From contig CM043870.1 in assembly GCA_023846275.1 (NCBI GenBank), positions 8,999,527-9,063,526 of the forward strand: a DNA stretch of 64,000 nt, read 5' to 3'. The DNA comes from Vanilla planifolia (taxonomy: Eukaryota > Streptophyta > Magnoliopsida > Asparagales > Orchidaceae). Under the pieces are notes generated by a model, which saw only the letters and a program-made list of their open reading frames with translations, made no database searches and was not told the DNA's origin. How positions within the stretch are numbered: the first letter of the stretch is position 1; each line of letters begins with the position of its first letter. Shown here piece after piece: positions 1 to 12,779 of the stretch. The position numbers and the translations under genes were made by a program.

Positions 1-1610
1 AAAAATTTCAAATTTGATTCAATAGTTTTAAATATTTGGTAATATAATTGAAATAAAAAAACTCCAAAAGTAACTCCTCCAACATCTAGAATATGTTTTT
101 CAAAAAGCTAGCTATTACTGATGGAGAAGACAATACAGCTACCTTCTAATTAAGCACACAAAGTAGTAATCATCAGATCAGATTAAATAATAAAAGGTCC
201 AAATCTAATCATAGTGAGATAAGATCTAGAGCATTGGATTCAAATGTCAAATTGATGGTAATGAGATAAGGTTGCTATTCACATAGACAGAGAGACTCTC
301 AAACATTTGATCAACCAATCATGATGAATGGCTAAGGAAAGAAAATTGTTGACAAATGTAGGCACGATTGTGACCATTTTGAGAAAACATACGATTGATT
401 GGTGCAGAAATCTCAAGTTTAGAAATAGGTTTTGTTTAGTCCCACATTACAGCACAACTTAAGTGTTTTATACTTATAATACATCCATTATGCATTATAT
501 TCAGCTTAATGGGTTTGGCTACCCCCTAGTGTTCCTGGGAAGTCATTTCCCAGATTGTTAGTGCTCATCTATGGGTCTTACCTAACCTGATTTATATAAA
601 TTCATTAATGAGTTTGCCTTAACTCAATTCACCTAAGCCCATTCAAAAGTAATGCCCCAAACCGATTGACTCAAAGATTGAAAAAGTAACTATGACTTGA
701 TCGATACTTGGGCTTGCTCTATCTTAATTTTGATCAAGTTCCTGATTTGTGGGTCCCCAAATCCTGTGCCCCATGGTACTACGAGCCATTTGACTTGAGC
801 CCTTCAGGCTTATCGATAGGGTAAGGTGCGCTTAGACAAACATTTTTTTGTTTTTATAATAATTAAAGTTTTATATAAAAATATTTATAAGATTTTGAAA
901 AATTCAAATGTCATAAAAAAAAATACAACTTAAATCAAATTCACGTATGCAAGAAAGATAATAGCCCTATGTTCCATAATTACAAAGAATTTAAAAATTT
1001 AAAATGCTAATCATAAAGATTTAGAAATAAAATTGTTTATGAATTAGTCACTCCATACAGACCATTATCCTTCGCTCCAATCTCAACAAGTTGAGCCATC
1101 AAATTGTATTCACTATGTATGTTATATTCATTACTTCAACAAATCCAAACCACTAGAATACTCGAGATTTAACTGAAACAGCAATAAGCTCAATAAGGCA
1201 TTAGTAAACACTTAGACTTAGTTTTGTGATCATCACATCAAGTGGTATGATAATAACAAATCATCAAGCTATTATTGTTACACTTAACTTGCTAGCATGC
1301 AAGACATCTTTTCACTTACTTTGTCACATCTCTTTTCATCTAAGCCACCAAACTTTTTTCAAGTTATTATATATTTTATTATTTCTTGAATGGATAGATT
1401 ACTTTGAATTATGAACTTCAAATAACAATGATTGCATTAGGTATTGATGGGTAAGTTTACATAACCTTTCATAAAACCTCAACATATCATGCTCATAAAG
1501 AGTAAAATCAAACTCTTATCTATCTATAACCCTTTGATTTAAGATAATGTGATAAAACTTATCTCACTTATGGACAATAGAGAAATGTCTATTTTCAAGC
1601 AAGCTTGGTG
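1..1610. other. AT-rich intergenic DNA, no gene recognised
   Basis: No open frame longer than about 60 codons and no recognisable protein family on either strand. The sequence is not obviously repeated elsewhere in the window. It ends at the target-site duplication of the gypsy element beginning at 1616. Confidence 0.6.
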
Positions 1611-1615
1611 ACAAC
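1611..1615. repeat. Target-site duplication, left copy (ACAAC)
   Basis: ACAAC directly before the LTR at 1616; the same 5 bases follow the other LTR at 9825-9829. Five bp is the usual duplication size for gypsy integrase. Confidence 0.85.
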
Positions 1616-4000
1616 TGTCATGCCCCATCGAACTCCATAAGTAAGGAGTGACAAAAGAGACCAATTTTTAACCTAAATTTCTTTTTATAATATTCAAAAT
1701 CAATTAAATTACCCCTAAATGTAAAAAACAAATGAATAAACTATTTATTTTTCATATACAATATTTATCATATATATATATATATATATATATATTGATA
1801 ATTATATCACAAAATAGTAAAACATACCATCCACATAAAATGTAAAATTAAACTCTACATTAATACCACACATTCTATCAACAAAATTTATAAAATCAAT
1901 AAGAATCCATGAAACATATAAAATATACAATATAACTACTCTAGTAATACAACAATATTAACTAATATAAAAAATCTAGATATATCACAATCACATGGCA
2001 TATATCACCAACACATTCTTACTATATACTTAAATCTTCAATCCTGCAATGGTCCTTATCTCGATATTGTGAAACTGACTGGCCTGTAATGTATGGGGAA
2101 TGAGCCTCAAAAAGCTTAGTAGATAAATAATGAATAGTAAGAGGATATAATGTAATAAATGTAAAGAATAACAAAGCTATAAACCAAATAACTAACGACA
2201 TAAGAAAGAATAACTACATTAAATTTAAATAATAGGAATAAAAAATAATTTATTTGATTGATTTATATTTTCTTTTACTTATGCTTTTTATTTATTTATT
2301 TATTCAATTTTCTCTTCTTAGTTTGTTTCTTAATTCAATTTATGCTCTATTTTATTTTTAACTATTATTGTTACTCACATATCATGTCATACCCATATTA
2401 ATACCCATTAGATTATACCTAATAGATAGGTCTCTACCTATAAGCATATCAATCAATTGATATTATATCAATCCTCACTAGTATGGCTCTAGAAATCACA
2501 CCTAACCATTCTGTAAATTCAAAGGTAAGTTAGTGATAACATTATTGGCTTGGGCTACACACCCACTCACCTTTACTAGTTTGAAGATACCTAGTGATAA
2601 CTCTCTAAGATGATAATCATCATATCATCTAACACCATATTATATCATATTATGATCTATAATCATACCCAGTTATCTGACACAGAGTTCTAGTAACAAA
2701 ATATAATATGGTCTTAGGTGCCACACTGAAGTCAAAAGATAATATCACAATAAAAAATATATTTCTTATTATTTTGTCATTTATATTCAATGTGTCATTC
2801 TTATGTACTATATCATATAACCAATCATATATCTCTTAGTTTCTTGTATATTCTTTTCTTTTATTTTTATTTTTTTCATATTCATTCACATATGAATCTT
2901 GCTTATTTATCAATAATAAGTTATACAAATCTTGTTATTCAAATTTAAATACATGAATAGGTTCAATTTCATGATCATAAGATAGAAATATCACTTTATT
3001 TCCACATGCTCAATGTATGTAAATAAACAAGTATACTTACATCACAAATAATTGATTTACCCACTTAATATATATGCGAGGATTTATCTCTTAAATGGAT
3101 TTACCCTTTTGATATTGATTTTTCCATCATATTTTGGTGCTTATAATCAAGAATTTTGAAATTTCAAATTTTACTAAAAGTAATTCTTGTCATAATTTTC
3201 ATAAATACTAATTTATTACCAATAAAATTCAACACATATACCTCATTTTTTGTTGTCACGATAAGTAATCATGCCAAATTATGGTAATTCCAAATTTCGC
3301 ATATTAAACACCAAAGTATGCTTAATCTTCTATGAAATAAAAGTTTCACCTTCAATTAGATGTCGTTCATGTAGGAAAAAATGGATTTTCTGATCGTAGT
3401 TATATTTTTCGTCTAGAAAGTAAAATCTCTTAAAGCGAGGGTTAAAATCAAGAAATTGATTAAAGAAGAATGCTTATCCTTCCTCGAATTAATGATTTCT
3501 AAAATTTTCTAAGATTTCTTTGTGAATATTTTGGGCTTGTGGTCACTCATGATAGGAAGGAGAGGGTTTTAGGATTTTTTTAGGGTTTTATCACTTTTAT
3601 GTTTAATTATATTATTATTTAATTATTATGTTAGTTTATATATATATATATATACATACATACATATATAATTAAATATTTAATTATAATATATTAATTA
3701 ATTATATAATAACTTAAAAAATCGTATTAATTTCAAACAGACTTCGATTGACTTGAAACGAATGCCATTAAATTCGTCTCAAAAAACTCTATTAAAAATT
3801 ATTTTCATAATAAAATTTTGAAATACTTTTATGTGACACATATATTATGAGACATGTCATGAATATCATCTAGATATTTATTTAACATACATCTTTGCCC
3901 ATAATATCAAATTGACAAAATAATAATATTTATCACATTAACTATATATTTCAAAACTAAATAAATTCTATTATAATATTTCAAAATTTGAGACATTACA
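1616..4000 (-). repeat. 3' LTR of the gag-less gypsy element
   Basis: Direct repeat of 7527-9824. Read on the minus strand it starts TGTAATGTC at 4000 and ends GGGGCATGACA at 1616, giving TG...CA ends. It contains short TA microsatellites near 1771-1795 and 3637-3654. Confidence 0.85.
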
Positions 4001-4016
4001 ACTCTCCATTTCTTTT
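4001..4016 (-). other. Polypurine tract of the gypsy element
   Basis: On the minus strand the bases just before the LTR read AAAAGAAATGGAGAGT, a purine-rich run directly abutting TGTAATG. This is the expected position and composition of a plus-strand primer, and it fixes both the orientation and the LTR border. Confidence 0.75.
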
Positions 4017-4399
4017 AAAAATTTTATCCTAAAATTAAAAATATTTGTGGATATTTTTTCATCATATCTACTTCTACCTCCCAAATTACTTTCCATTTTA
4101 ATTGGTTCTGTAAAGCACCTTAACCATTAAAATTAATTTATTTTTCAAAATCTTTTATTAACTATTATAATATATGAGGGATCTAAAATATACTTACTTA
4201 GGGATGAAATATGAAACACATTATAAACATTAGCCGTTTGTGATGATAATACTAATCAATAAACCACTTGTCTCACTCTTTTCAAGATTTGAAAAGATTC
4301 TATAAAATTAAGCTTAGGCTTACCAAACTTACCAAAATACTTTACACCTTTTATTAGACTTACCATTAAAAACAAGTGATCTCCATCAAATTCAATATT

Positions 4400-7250
4400 T
4401 TTTGTCTTACATTGAAGTACTTCTTTTGTCTATCATATGCTATTTGAAGTCTTTCACAAATGATCATTATTTCCTCAATAGTTTCATCCACAAAATAAAC
4501 ACCCAAAATTACCTTTTCATTGCCTTCATATTAACAAAAAGGTGATTGCCTTGCATATAAGGCATCATAGGATACCATGTTAATACTATATTGATAACTA
4601 TTATTATAGAAAAATTCTATTAATGGTAAATGACTTTACCAATTACCTCCAAAAATAAATACACATAAGCAGAATAAATCGTCTAATATTTTTACAATTC
4701 TTTTCATTTGAACAACAATTTTAAGATGAAATGCAATACTAAATCATAATTGAGTGCCATAAGCTTGATTAATAGATCTTAAAAAGTGCATTATGAATTT
4801 TTGGTCTCAATTAGAAATAATTACTTTTGGTAGTTGAGTTTTTTATTACTAAAAAATGTATCGATTTAGTTAATTTCTCTACTATCACTTATATAGAATC
4901 ATTTAAAGAGTGATCTTAATAATCTCAAAATAAAATTCATAGCAATCCATTTCCACTTCTATTCTAGAATAGGTAACACTTGTAGTAATTTACTAGGCTT
5001 TCAATTTTCACTTTTCACTTGTTAATATATTAAACATTTTCTAACTCACTCTGATACGTCTTTCTTTAAACCAGGTCATCAATATCTCTATTTTAATTTC
5101 TAATACATTTTATTCTCTTTAGAATAGATAAAATATCTAAAATTATGTACTTCTTTTAATAATATTGATTATATTTATTAGTGATCAAGAATATCGAACC
5201 TATTTTGAAACTTTAATATCTCATTTTCATTAAAACTAAAATCAGAGGTCCATCATTCTTTTATTTTTTGAATCACTTTTTGTAGTTTTAGATTTTCTTT
5301 TTGATCCTTTTCTATTGATTCCAAAAAATCAGGCCTTAATGACAACTGAAACGATAGTCATATTTTTCATACCTCCACTTCTAACTTAGCTTATTAAACT
5401 AAAAAATTAATTTCTTAATATCTTCTTTTGTTATTGTCATATTAATGCTTCCTACTTAAAGCATTAGCCATTATATTTGCTTTCCTTAGATGATAAATGA
5501 TTTTGAAGTTGTAATCTTTAATAAATTTGAACCACTTTCTTTGTCTCAAATTTAGCTCTTTCTAAGTAAAGATATATTTCAACTTTGATATCTATAAATA
5601 CTTCGCATTTAATCCCTTAAAAGTAATGTATCTACATTTTTAAAGCAAAGACAATTATTGCTAGCTCTAAGTCATGACCTAGATAATTCTTTTCGTTGGT
5701 TTTTAATTGAAGAGATACATATGCAATCACTTTCCAAAATTGCATCAACACATAGCCCAAACCTTGATAAGATGCATCACTAAAAATCTAAAATTCTTTT
5801 GATCTTTCTGGTAACACTAATTGTGGAATGGTATTCAACTTATGTTTTAATGTTTAAAAACTTTGTTCACATGCAGATTCCCAATCAAACTTTAGTACTT
5901 TTTAGAGTTAAATGTGTCAAAAGAAAAGCTAATTGAGAAAATCATTTCATAAACTTTCTATAATATCTAGCCATTCCTTAAAAACGTTTAAGATTTTTGT
6001 TACTGTGGTTGATCTAGGGTAGTTCATAATTACAAAAATCTTTTAAAGATATACTAAAATACCATATGAGCTAACTACATGTCTAAGAAACACTACGTTA
6101 AATAACCAAAAATTATATTTTGAGAATTTAGTATAAAGGTGATGATCTCTCAATGTTTGCAGTACATGTAAATTAAAAGCATGTTCTTTTTTACTTTTTG
6201 AAAAAACAAAAATATCATCAATAAATATTATAAAAAAATTGATCCAAATATTTTTTAAACACTATGTTCATTAAGTCCATAAATGTTGTAAGTGCAATAG
6301 TTAACCTAAAGTCAAATTAAAAACTTATAATGCCCACATTAAGCTAAAAATGGTGTTTGGTACAACCACTTTTTTAATTCATAATTGATGGTATCCTAAC
6401 CTCAAGTCTAATTTTGAAAAGGCTGCTACACCTTAAAGTTGATCAAATAAATCATTTACCTTGGTAGAAAGGTATACATTATTTATAGTGATTCTATTAA
6501 GTTCTAAAAAGTCTATATATTCTTACACTTTCATCTTTCTTTTTCACAAATAAGATAAAAACTCCCCATGGAGATATATTAGGTCTTATAAAACCCTTTT
6601 CTAATAATTGTTGAATTTGTACTTTTACCTCCTATAACTAATTTGAAGCCATTTGATGAGGAGCTGTAGAAATTGGTTCAGCCCCATGAACCAATTAAAT
6701 TTCAAATTCTAATTCTCTTTCAAGTGAAAACCCTCATAATTCATTTAGAAAACATCAAAGTATTCACATATTATGGATACCTCCTATAGTTGAAAAAATT
6801 TCTTATCTACATCTAATATAGATATCAAGTAACCTTTGTGTGTTCATCACAAAAATAATAAGAATTTCTTGTCCTTACCTAAAATATACTAATTGTTTCT
6901 CACTAAGTACTTTTATTCTAACTTTCTTTTCTTAACAATCTATAGCTCCACAATAATCTAATAGCAAATCCATACCCAAGATAACATTAAATTCTATGAT
7001 TGTTAACGCAATCATTTGCACAATAAATTTTCTTCCTTTTATTTCTATTTCTTCTTAAATGAAGAGTTCTACTCTTATTTTTCAAGTTTTTTTATTTAAT
7101 TTTCTTGTCATGCATATTGATATAAAAGAATGCAAAATTCTATAATCAAATAAAACAACTGATAAACACTTTAAAAATAAGTACTTGTGATCACATCATT
7201 AGACCTTAGTGCTTCTTGTTGGGTGATAGCATAAACTTGTGATTACCCAC
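4400..7250 (-). pseudogene. Decayed gypsy pol (PR-RT-RNaseH-INT)
   Basis: Reading the minus strand across stops and frameshifts recovers a gypsy polyprotein. Near 6930-7250 there is a protease region with a VYAITQQEA lead and an ILGMD-like segment. Near 6480-6640 is the RT segment [15 protein letters not shown]. Near 6205-6230 is the RT active-site box, still readable as [14 protein letters not shown] with both aspartates. Near 5650-5790 is RNase H ([14 protein letters not shown], then [16 protein letters not shown]). Near 4540-4670 is an integrase-end segment resembling the usual AEFSYNNSYQ...YEALYG stretch. These are family signatures read by eye. Many stops rule out function. The order PR-RT-RH-INT makes it gypsy rather than copia. 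Confidence 0.8.
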
Positions 7251-7506
7251 CTTTAACTAATTTAAGCTTTTTTTTACTAAATAAAACCATAAATATAAAG
7301 ATATACTAAAATCATACACATGCATATATTATGAAAGTGTCCTCATTCACCTACTTCCAATCAACCCAAAATCTTATTACACAATTTTAATTCTAAACTT
7401 TTACATCAATCCATAAATATCACTTTACATTAATTAAACATCCTATAAATACATATATTAACTTATCATAATATCATCTCCTTATAAACTTTTTTTCTTA
7501 AGATTT

Positions 7507-7526
7507 CAACTACTCGGATACTAACT
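7507..7526 (-). other. Primer-binding-site relic
   Basis: Directly inside the 5' LTR the minus strand reads AGTTAGTATCCGAGTAG. It resembles TGGTATCAGAGC, the initiator tRNA-Met complement used by many plant gypsy elements, with a few changes. Confidence 0.6.
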
Positions 7527-9824
7527 TATCATGCCCCACTTAACTCTATAAGTAAGGAGTGACGAATGAGTTTAATTTTCAACTTAATTTTCTTTTCATA
7601 ATATTCAAAATTAATTAAATTACTCTTAAATCTAAGAAACAAATGGATAGAGTCTCTTTTGTGAATTATTTATTTCTAATATATAATATTTATCATTGTA
7701 TATATATTAAAAATTATATCACAAAATAGTAAAATATACCATTCACATAAAATATAAAGCTAAAATCAACATCAACACCATATAATCTATCAACCAAATT
7801 TACAAAATCAGTAACAATCTAAAAACATATAAAATATATATTATAACCACTCTAGTAATATAACAATATTAACTAGTATAAAAAATCTAAATATATCATA
7901 ATCATATGACAGATACCCTCAACAAATACTACATACCTAAATCCTCAATCCTATTATAATTCTCATCTCGATGTTCTAAACTTGACTGATCTATAATATT
8001 TGTATGGGGAATGAGCCTAAAAATGCTTAATGGATAAATTATAAATAACAAGATGATATAATACAATAATGTAAGGAATAATAAAGCTATAAACTAAATA
8101 AAAATGGCATAAGCAAGAAAAAATAATTATATTAAATTAAAATAATAGTAATAAAGAAATGACTTATCTAATTTATTTGTATTTGATTCTACTAATGCCT
8201 TTTCTTTATTTATTTATTTATTCAATTTCCTTTTTTAGTTCATTTTTTAATTCAATTTGGGCTCTATTTCCCTTAATTATTATTTTTATTCACATATCAT
8301 TTCATATTCATATCAATACCTATTACACTTTATCTAATAGATAGACCTTTATTTATAGACATATCAATCAATTAACATCATATCAATTGTCACTAGTATG
8401 ATTTTAGAAACTACACTCAGCCATTCTATAAAGCATGGGCCACACATCCATGCATAACTAGTTTGTTAGTCCAAAGACAACTATTGACAACTCTTTAAGA
8501 GACTAATCATTATATCATCTAGTGTCATCTTATATCATTGTATGATATATAATCATGTAGAGTACTAATATAAAAATATAGTATGATCTCAGATACTATA
8601 CTTGAGCCAAAAGATAACATCATAAGAAAAAGTAAATTTCTTATCATTTTATCATTTTCATTCATTGTGTCATCTCATGCACCATATCACATAAATAATC
8701 ATATATCTCTCTTAGTTCCTTATATATACTTTTCTTTCATTTTTATTCTTTTATATTGATTCACATATGAATCTTGCTTATTTATCAATAACGAAGCTAT
8801 ACAAATCTTGTTTTTCAAATTTAAGTGCATGAACAAGTTCAATTTCATGATTATAAATAAGAAATATCACTTTATTTCAGCATTCTTAATGAAAGTAAAT
8901 AAGCAAGTATACTTACATCATTATTAATCAATTTATCCACCTAATCTAGGTGTCAAGGATCCACCTCTTGAATGATTTACCCTTTTGATCTTGACTTTTC
9001 ATTCGCATTTTTATGCTTACAATTAGGACTTTCAAACTCCCAAATTTTATTGAAAGTAATTCTTGTCACAATTTCTTGAAATACCAATTTATTGCCAACA
9101 GAAATCAACACATACACCTTAGTTTTAGCTATCACGAGAAGCAACCATGTTGGATTATGATAGCTTCAAATTTTGCAAATTAAACACAAAAGTATGCTTA
9201 ATATTTTAAGAAATTAAAGTTTCATCTTCAATTTGCTACCGTTTGTGCATAGAAAAATTGATTTTTGATCGTAGCTTCAAGTTTTCATTCGAACTACAAA
9301 ATCTCTTGTAGTATAAGTTGAAATCAAGAAATTGATTGAAGATGAATGATTTTTCTTTCTTAAATTAAAGATTTTTCAAATTTTCCTAAGCTTTTTGTGT
9401 CAAATTGATTGAGATGGGCTTGCAGTCATCGAAGATAGGAAGGAAAGAATTTCAGGACTACTTTTTTAAATATAATTAATTATAATATATTAATTAATAT
9501 ATTAAATATTTAATTATAATATATTAATTAATTATATAATAACTTTAAAATTTGTATCAATTTTAAGTAGACTTCTATAGACATGAAACGAATATTATTA
9601 AATTTGTCTCGAAAAACTCTATTAAAGTATTTTCATTATAAATTTTGAAATACTTTTTTGTGACACATATTACAAGAAAAATCATAAATATTATTTATAT
9701 TGATTATTTAACATACATCTTATATCTGCAATATCAAATTAATGTACTAGTATTTAACATATTAAATATATGTTACCCAACTTAAATAAATTCCACTATA
9801 ATTTTCAAAGTTTAGGGTTTTACA
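7527..9824 (-). repeat. 5' LTR of the gag-less gypsy element
   Basis: Direct repeat of 1616-4000. Its inner end reads TATCATGCCCC where the other copy has TGTCATGCCCC, so one terminal G has mutated. It is followed by the second ACAAC at 9825-9829. Confidence 0.85.
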
Positions 9825-9854
9825 ACAACACTTCTAGAATCTTAATGAGAATGA

Positions 9855-9857
<3 letters not shown>

Positions 9858-9923
<66 letters not shown>
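9858..9923. repeat. (AT)33 microsatellite
   Basis: Uninterrupted AT dinucleotide run of about 66 bases, 34 bases outside the gypsy 5' LTR. Its true length may vary between individuals or assemblies. Confidence 0.95.
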
Positions 9924-9925
<2 letters not shown>

Positions 9926-9930
9926 CCAAA

Positions 9931-10990
9931 AGAGTGAGAGGCTTAAATAGGGATATCCTAACCTATTATCCAACATTTATAAGTGTGTTAAATCTCTAAA
10001 AAAGTGCTTAACCATACTATCATTTATTTTGTCTTTTGGGGAAAACTAATCATCCATCTAATTCTCTAGTTTGTATAAGTGAATGTTTGAATTTCATTAT
10101 TTGCAATTTACTTTGAATTCACTAGTTTATGTAAGTGAATGTGTAAATTTTTTTATTTACATTAAGTTAATAATTACTTCTAGAAAAAACTTTGGTACTT
10201 AATGGGAACAAAACTTAGGTTTTCATTGGCTTATCATCTTTAGGCAGATAAACAAATAGAAGTAGTCAACTGAAGCTTAAGTAACCTTCATCATAGCCTA
10301 ATAGTGAAGTGAGTAAGAGACTTAAAAGGGGAGATCTCAACTTATTATCTAGCATCAAAAATTAAATATTTAGGAAATTGCTTAGACCTAATATTTTGTC
10401 TTTTAGAGGAAGGTAATCATCACATTCAATTCTTTAGTTTGTGCAAGTGAATGTGTGAATTTATTTATTTGCATTATACTCTGAATTCTCTAGTTTATGT
10501 AAGTGAATGTTTGAATTTTTTTTATTTGCATTAAGTTACTAGTTACTTTTGGAAAATACTTTAGTACTTAATACAAACAAAACTTAAGTTTTCATAAACT
10601 TATCATCCCTAGGAAAACAAAAAAAATAGAACAGTCAATCAAAGCTCAAAAAACCTCCTTCATAGCTTATTAATGTTGTAAGAAAGAGGATCAAAATGGG
10701 AGATCCTTATCCATTATTAAGCACCTACAAGAGCATTAAGCCTCTAGAAAAGTGTTTAACCCTATTATCATTTATTTCATCTTTCGAGAGAAATTAATCA
10801 TTGTGTCAAATTCTCTAGTTTGTACAAGTGAACTTGTAAATTTCTTTGTTTACATTAAGTTATCAATTACTTTTGGACAATACATTGACACTTAATGGAA
10901 ATGAAACTTAACTTTGTATTAGCTTTTAGATTGAAGGATAAAAAGTAATAGTCAATCGAAGTTTAGGCAACCTTCCTTATAACCTAATAG
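9931..10990 (+). repeat. Three tandem copies of a ~370-bp repeat
   Basis: Three diverged copies start near 9934, 10309 and 10678. Each has the same order of blocks: an AGAGGCTTAAA-like start, GGAGATC, TTATCAT-CATTTATTTTGTC, then AATTCTCTAGTTTGTACAAG, GTGAATGTGTGAATTT, CATTAAGTTA, and CTTAATGGAAACAAAACTTA. A partial copy in opposite orientation lies at 12780-12985. The arrangement suggests internal repeats of a gypsy LTR or leader region, since integrase-end sequence follows on the same strand, but the family is not identified. Confidence 0.8.
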
Positions 10991-11189
10991 GGGAACATGT
11001 TTCAACTTGAGATCTTTTATTACTATTTGTTGAATTTGCTTACAATAATTTTTTATATTGAATAATAAGCTTGAGTCTTTTTGAAATTAGTTTTGGAAAT
11101 CATCCTCAAAATCTTATTGAATTGATTCCCTAACCTTATGAATTCCATACTTCTAAATTTGGTGAGTCTTTTCTTAATTATATTTCATC

Positions 11190-11570
11190 ATTACATAAAC
11201 ATATAACTAAACAAATTAATTTAAATAATAAAATATAGAAACAATTAGCATATGCTTATAGAAACTATAAAGAATTTGTTAAGTTTGATAATATGATGTT
11301 CCATGTGGAGTATGAGAGATTCCCATCATAAAACCTTAGAAAATTACATGCCTATGGTGTAGGGTTGGGCTATGAAGAATTTTGAAGAAACAAAGAATCA
11401 ACATGTTTGTTTTTTATTTACTCAAAGATTATGGAATCAATGCTACATTTAATATTTTGGATCTTATACTTTATAGGGAACCACATCTAATATAAAGTGA
11501 TCCTTTTGTTCCTTCGTTATCATTATCAAGTGAACATATATTACTAATACCTTCAGTCTCATTTGGTGAG
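11190..11570 (+). pseudogene. Gypsy integrase C-terminal fragment
   Basis: Translated across stops, the plus strand resembles the tail of gypsy integrase. About 11270-11345 reads YRNYKEFVKFDNMMFHV then YERFPS and LRKLHAYGVG, matching the usual KF..GD.VMVH...ERFP...LRKLHARGVGP pattern. About 11405-11500 reads YSKDYGINATFNILDLILY then REPHL, matching DYGI.STFNISDL..YREP. It belongs to a different insertion from the element at 1616-9824, which lies on the other strand. It has frameshifts and stops and no open frame. Confidence 0.7.
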
Positions 11571-11789
11571 TTAAGAGATCAAGCCTAGTAAATATTAGAT
11601 GATTAAGTATTTTTCTCATAGTATCAAGCACAATAGAGATTGTTAATACATTGGCGAGGACATTCCTCTGTTGATGACACTTAGATTTCTAAGAAAGTGC
11701 TTCATCGCATAAACCCAAAGATGTTAGAGTAGTGTCATAGATTTCACCCTAGCTCTATAGAGTTGAGCTCTTTAACTATTATGGAGGAT

Positions 11790-12340
11790 GATGCAATAGC
11801 CTCTACATAACATATAGAGGTTTCACTTATAGACATAGTAGTCCTATTCAAACTTAGAGCTATGTCAGGATTAGTTCCTACTCTTTATTAGTGTCTACCA
11901 TCAATAATATTAGGAGGGGTCAATTATTATTAATTCTTGTTTATTGTATATTTTAGTTTATTTTCATTAGTTTATTAAGTTATTTATATTTACACTTTAT
12001 TTTGAGTCATTTGAAGGTTAGTTGGTAGTTTTTTTAATATGTTTAACTTAAAATTCAATCCATTACATCCTTATAGTATTTCTAAAGCACTGTTAATGCA
12101 TAACTTTGTCTATTTTGAGTTAAAATTGAGTTTCTAGGTTATTTAAACTTCTACTCATTGTGCCACCCATGAACTCGTGCCAACACCATGTGGCCCACCC
12201 ACTCAATCTACCCTTGCTGATTAGTCAACCTTATCTGAATCCATTAACCTATGTCAACCCATGCTAATCTTCTTTGATCATTGTGAAACCTTGCTGACCT
12301 GTCAACCCATGTTGACCCAAATTTTATCCTCTTTGTCTCG
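11790..12340 (+). repeat. Gypsy 3' end and LTR start, plus-strand copy
   Basis: A purine-rich tract (TAGGAGGGGT, 11911-11920) after the integrase relic marks the 3' end of a plus-strand gypsy element. About 500 bases from here are repeated in inverted orientation at 13290-13862, including the CATATAGAGGTTTCACTT block before the tract and TTTTAGTTTATTTTCATTAG after it. The LTR is truncated. Confidence 0.65.
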
Positions 12341-12779
12341 TAATGACTCGGGAACCAAACCCAAGGTATTGTTAAGCCACTTTTCTTAAATGTAATATTA
12401 AGGGAACATATAAATATAGAAATGTTGTAGCATCAAAATTATTAAACAAGATTTTTTAATAACTTCTAGTAATTAACAAGAAATACACAAAATTAAAAGA
12501 CGTCTATTTAATGATAAATTAAAAACAGGTAAATTCTTATAACTAGCCATGCTTTGATGCCCAATGTCCTTAGGTTTAAGTAATATATCTATACAAGGGC
12601 CTACCCAAGGTGTTATAGGTTTAGAATGAAAATTCTAGGATCATCAAAAAAGTAAGAACTTTCTCAAAAGTTAACAATTTGCACAAATATTTAAGATAAG
12701 AGATCTTAACTTAATGAGAGAGTAATTTAGCAACCTACATCTAATATACTCAAGTTGGAGGTGAAGTGACAAGGTACAC
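12341..12779. other. AT-rich sequence between inverted LTR copies
   Basis: No coding signature. It probably belongs to the LTR copy on the minus strand, because repeat-unit sequence follows at 12780-12985, but no border can be placed. Confidence 0.4.

Larger units (their letters stand above)
1616..9824 (-). mobile_element. Ty3/gypsy LTR retrotransposon, gag-deleted, decayed
   Basis: A complete insertion on the minus strand. Two direct LTRs (1616-4000 and 7527-9824) flank about 3.5 kb of internal DNA. The 5 bases before 1616 (1611-1615) and after 9824 (9825-9829) are both ACAAC, a perfect 5-bp target-site duplication. Internal order on the minus strand is primer-binding-site relic, protease, reverse transcriptase, RNase H, integrase and polypurine tract, which is the Ty3/gypsy order. 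No gag is recognisable: protease-like sequence starts within about 300 bases of the primer-binding site, so gag appears deleted. All frames carry many stops, so the copy is dead. The LTRs differ by many substitutions and small indels, indicating an old insertion. Confidence 0.88.
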
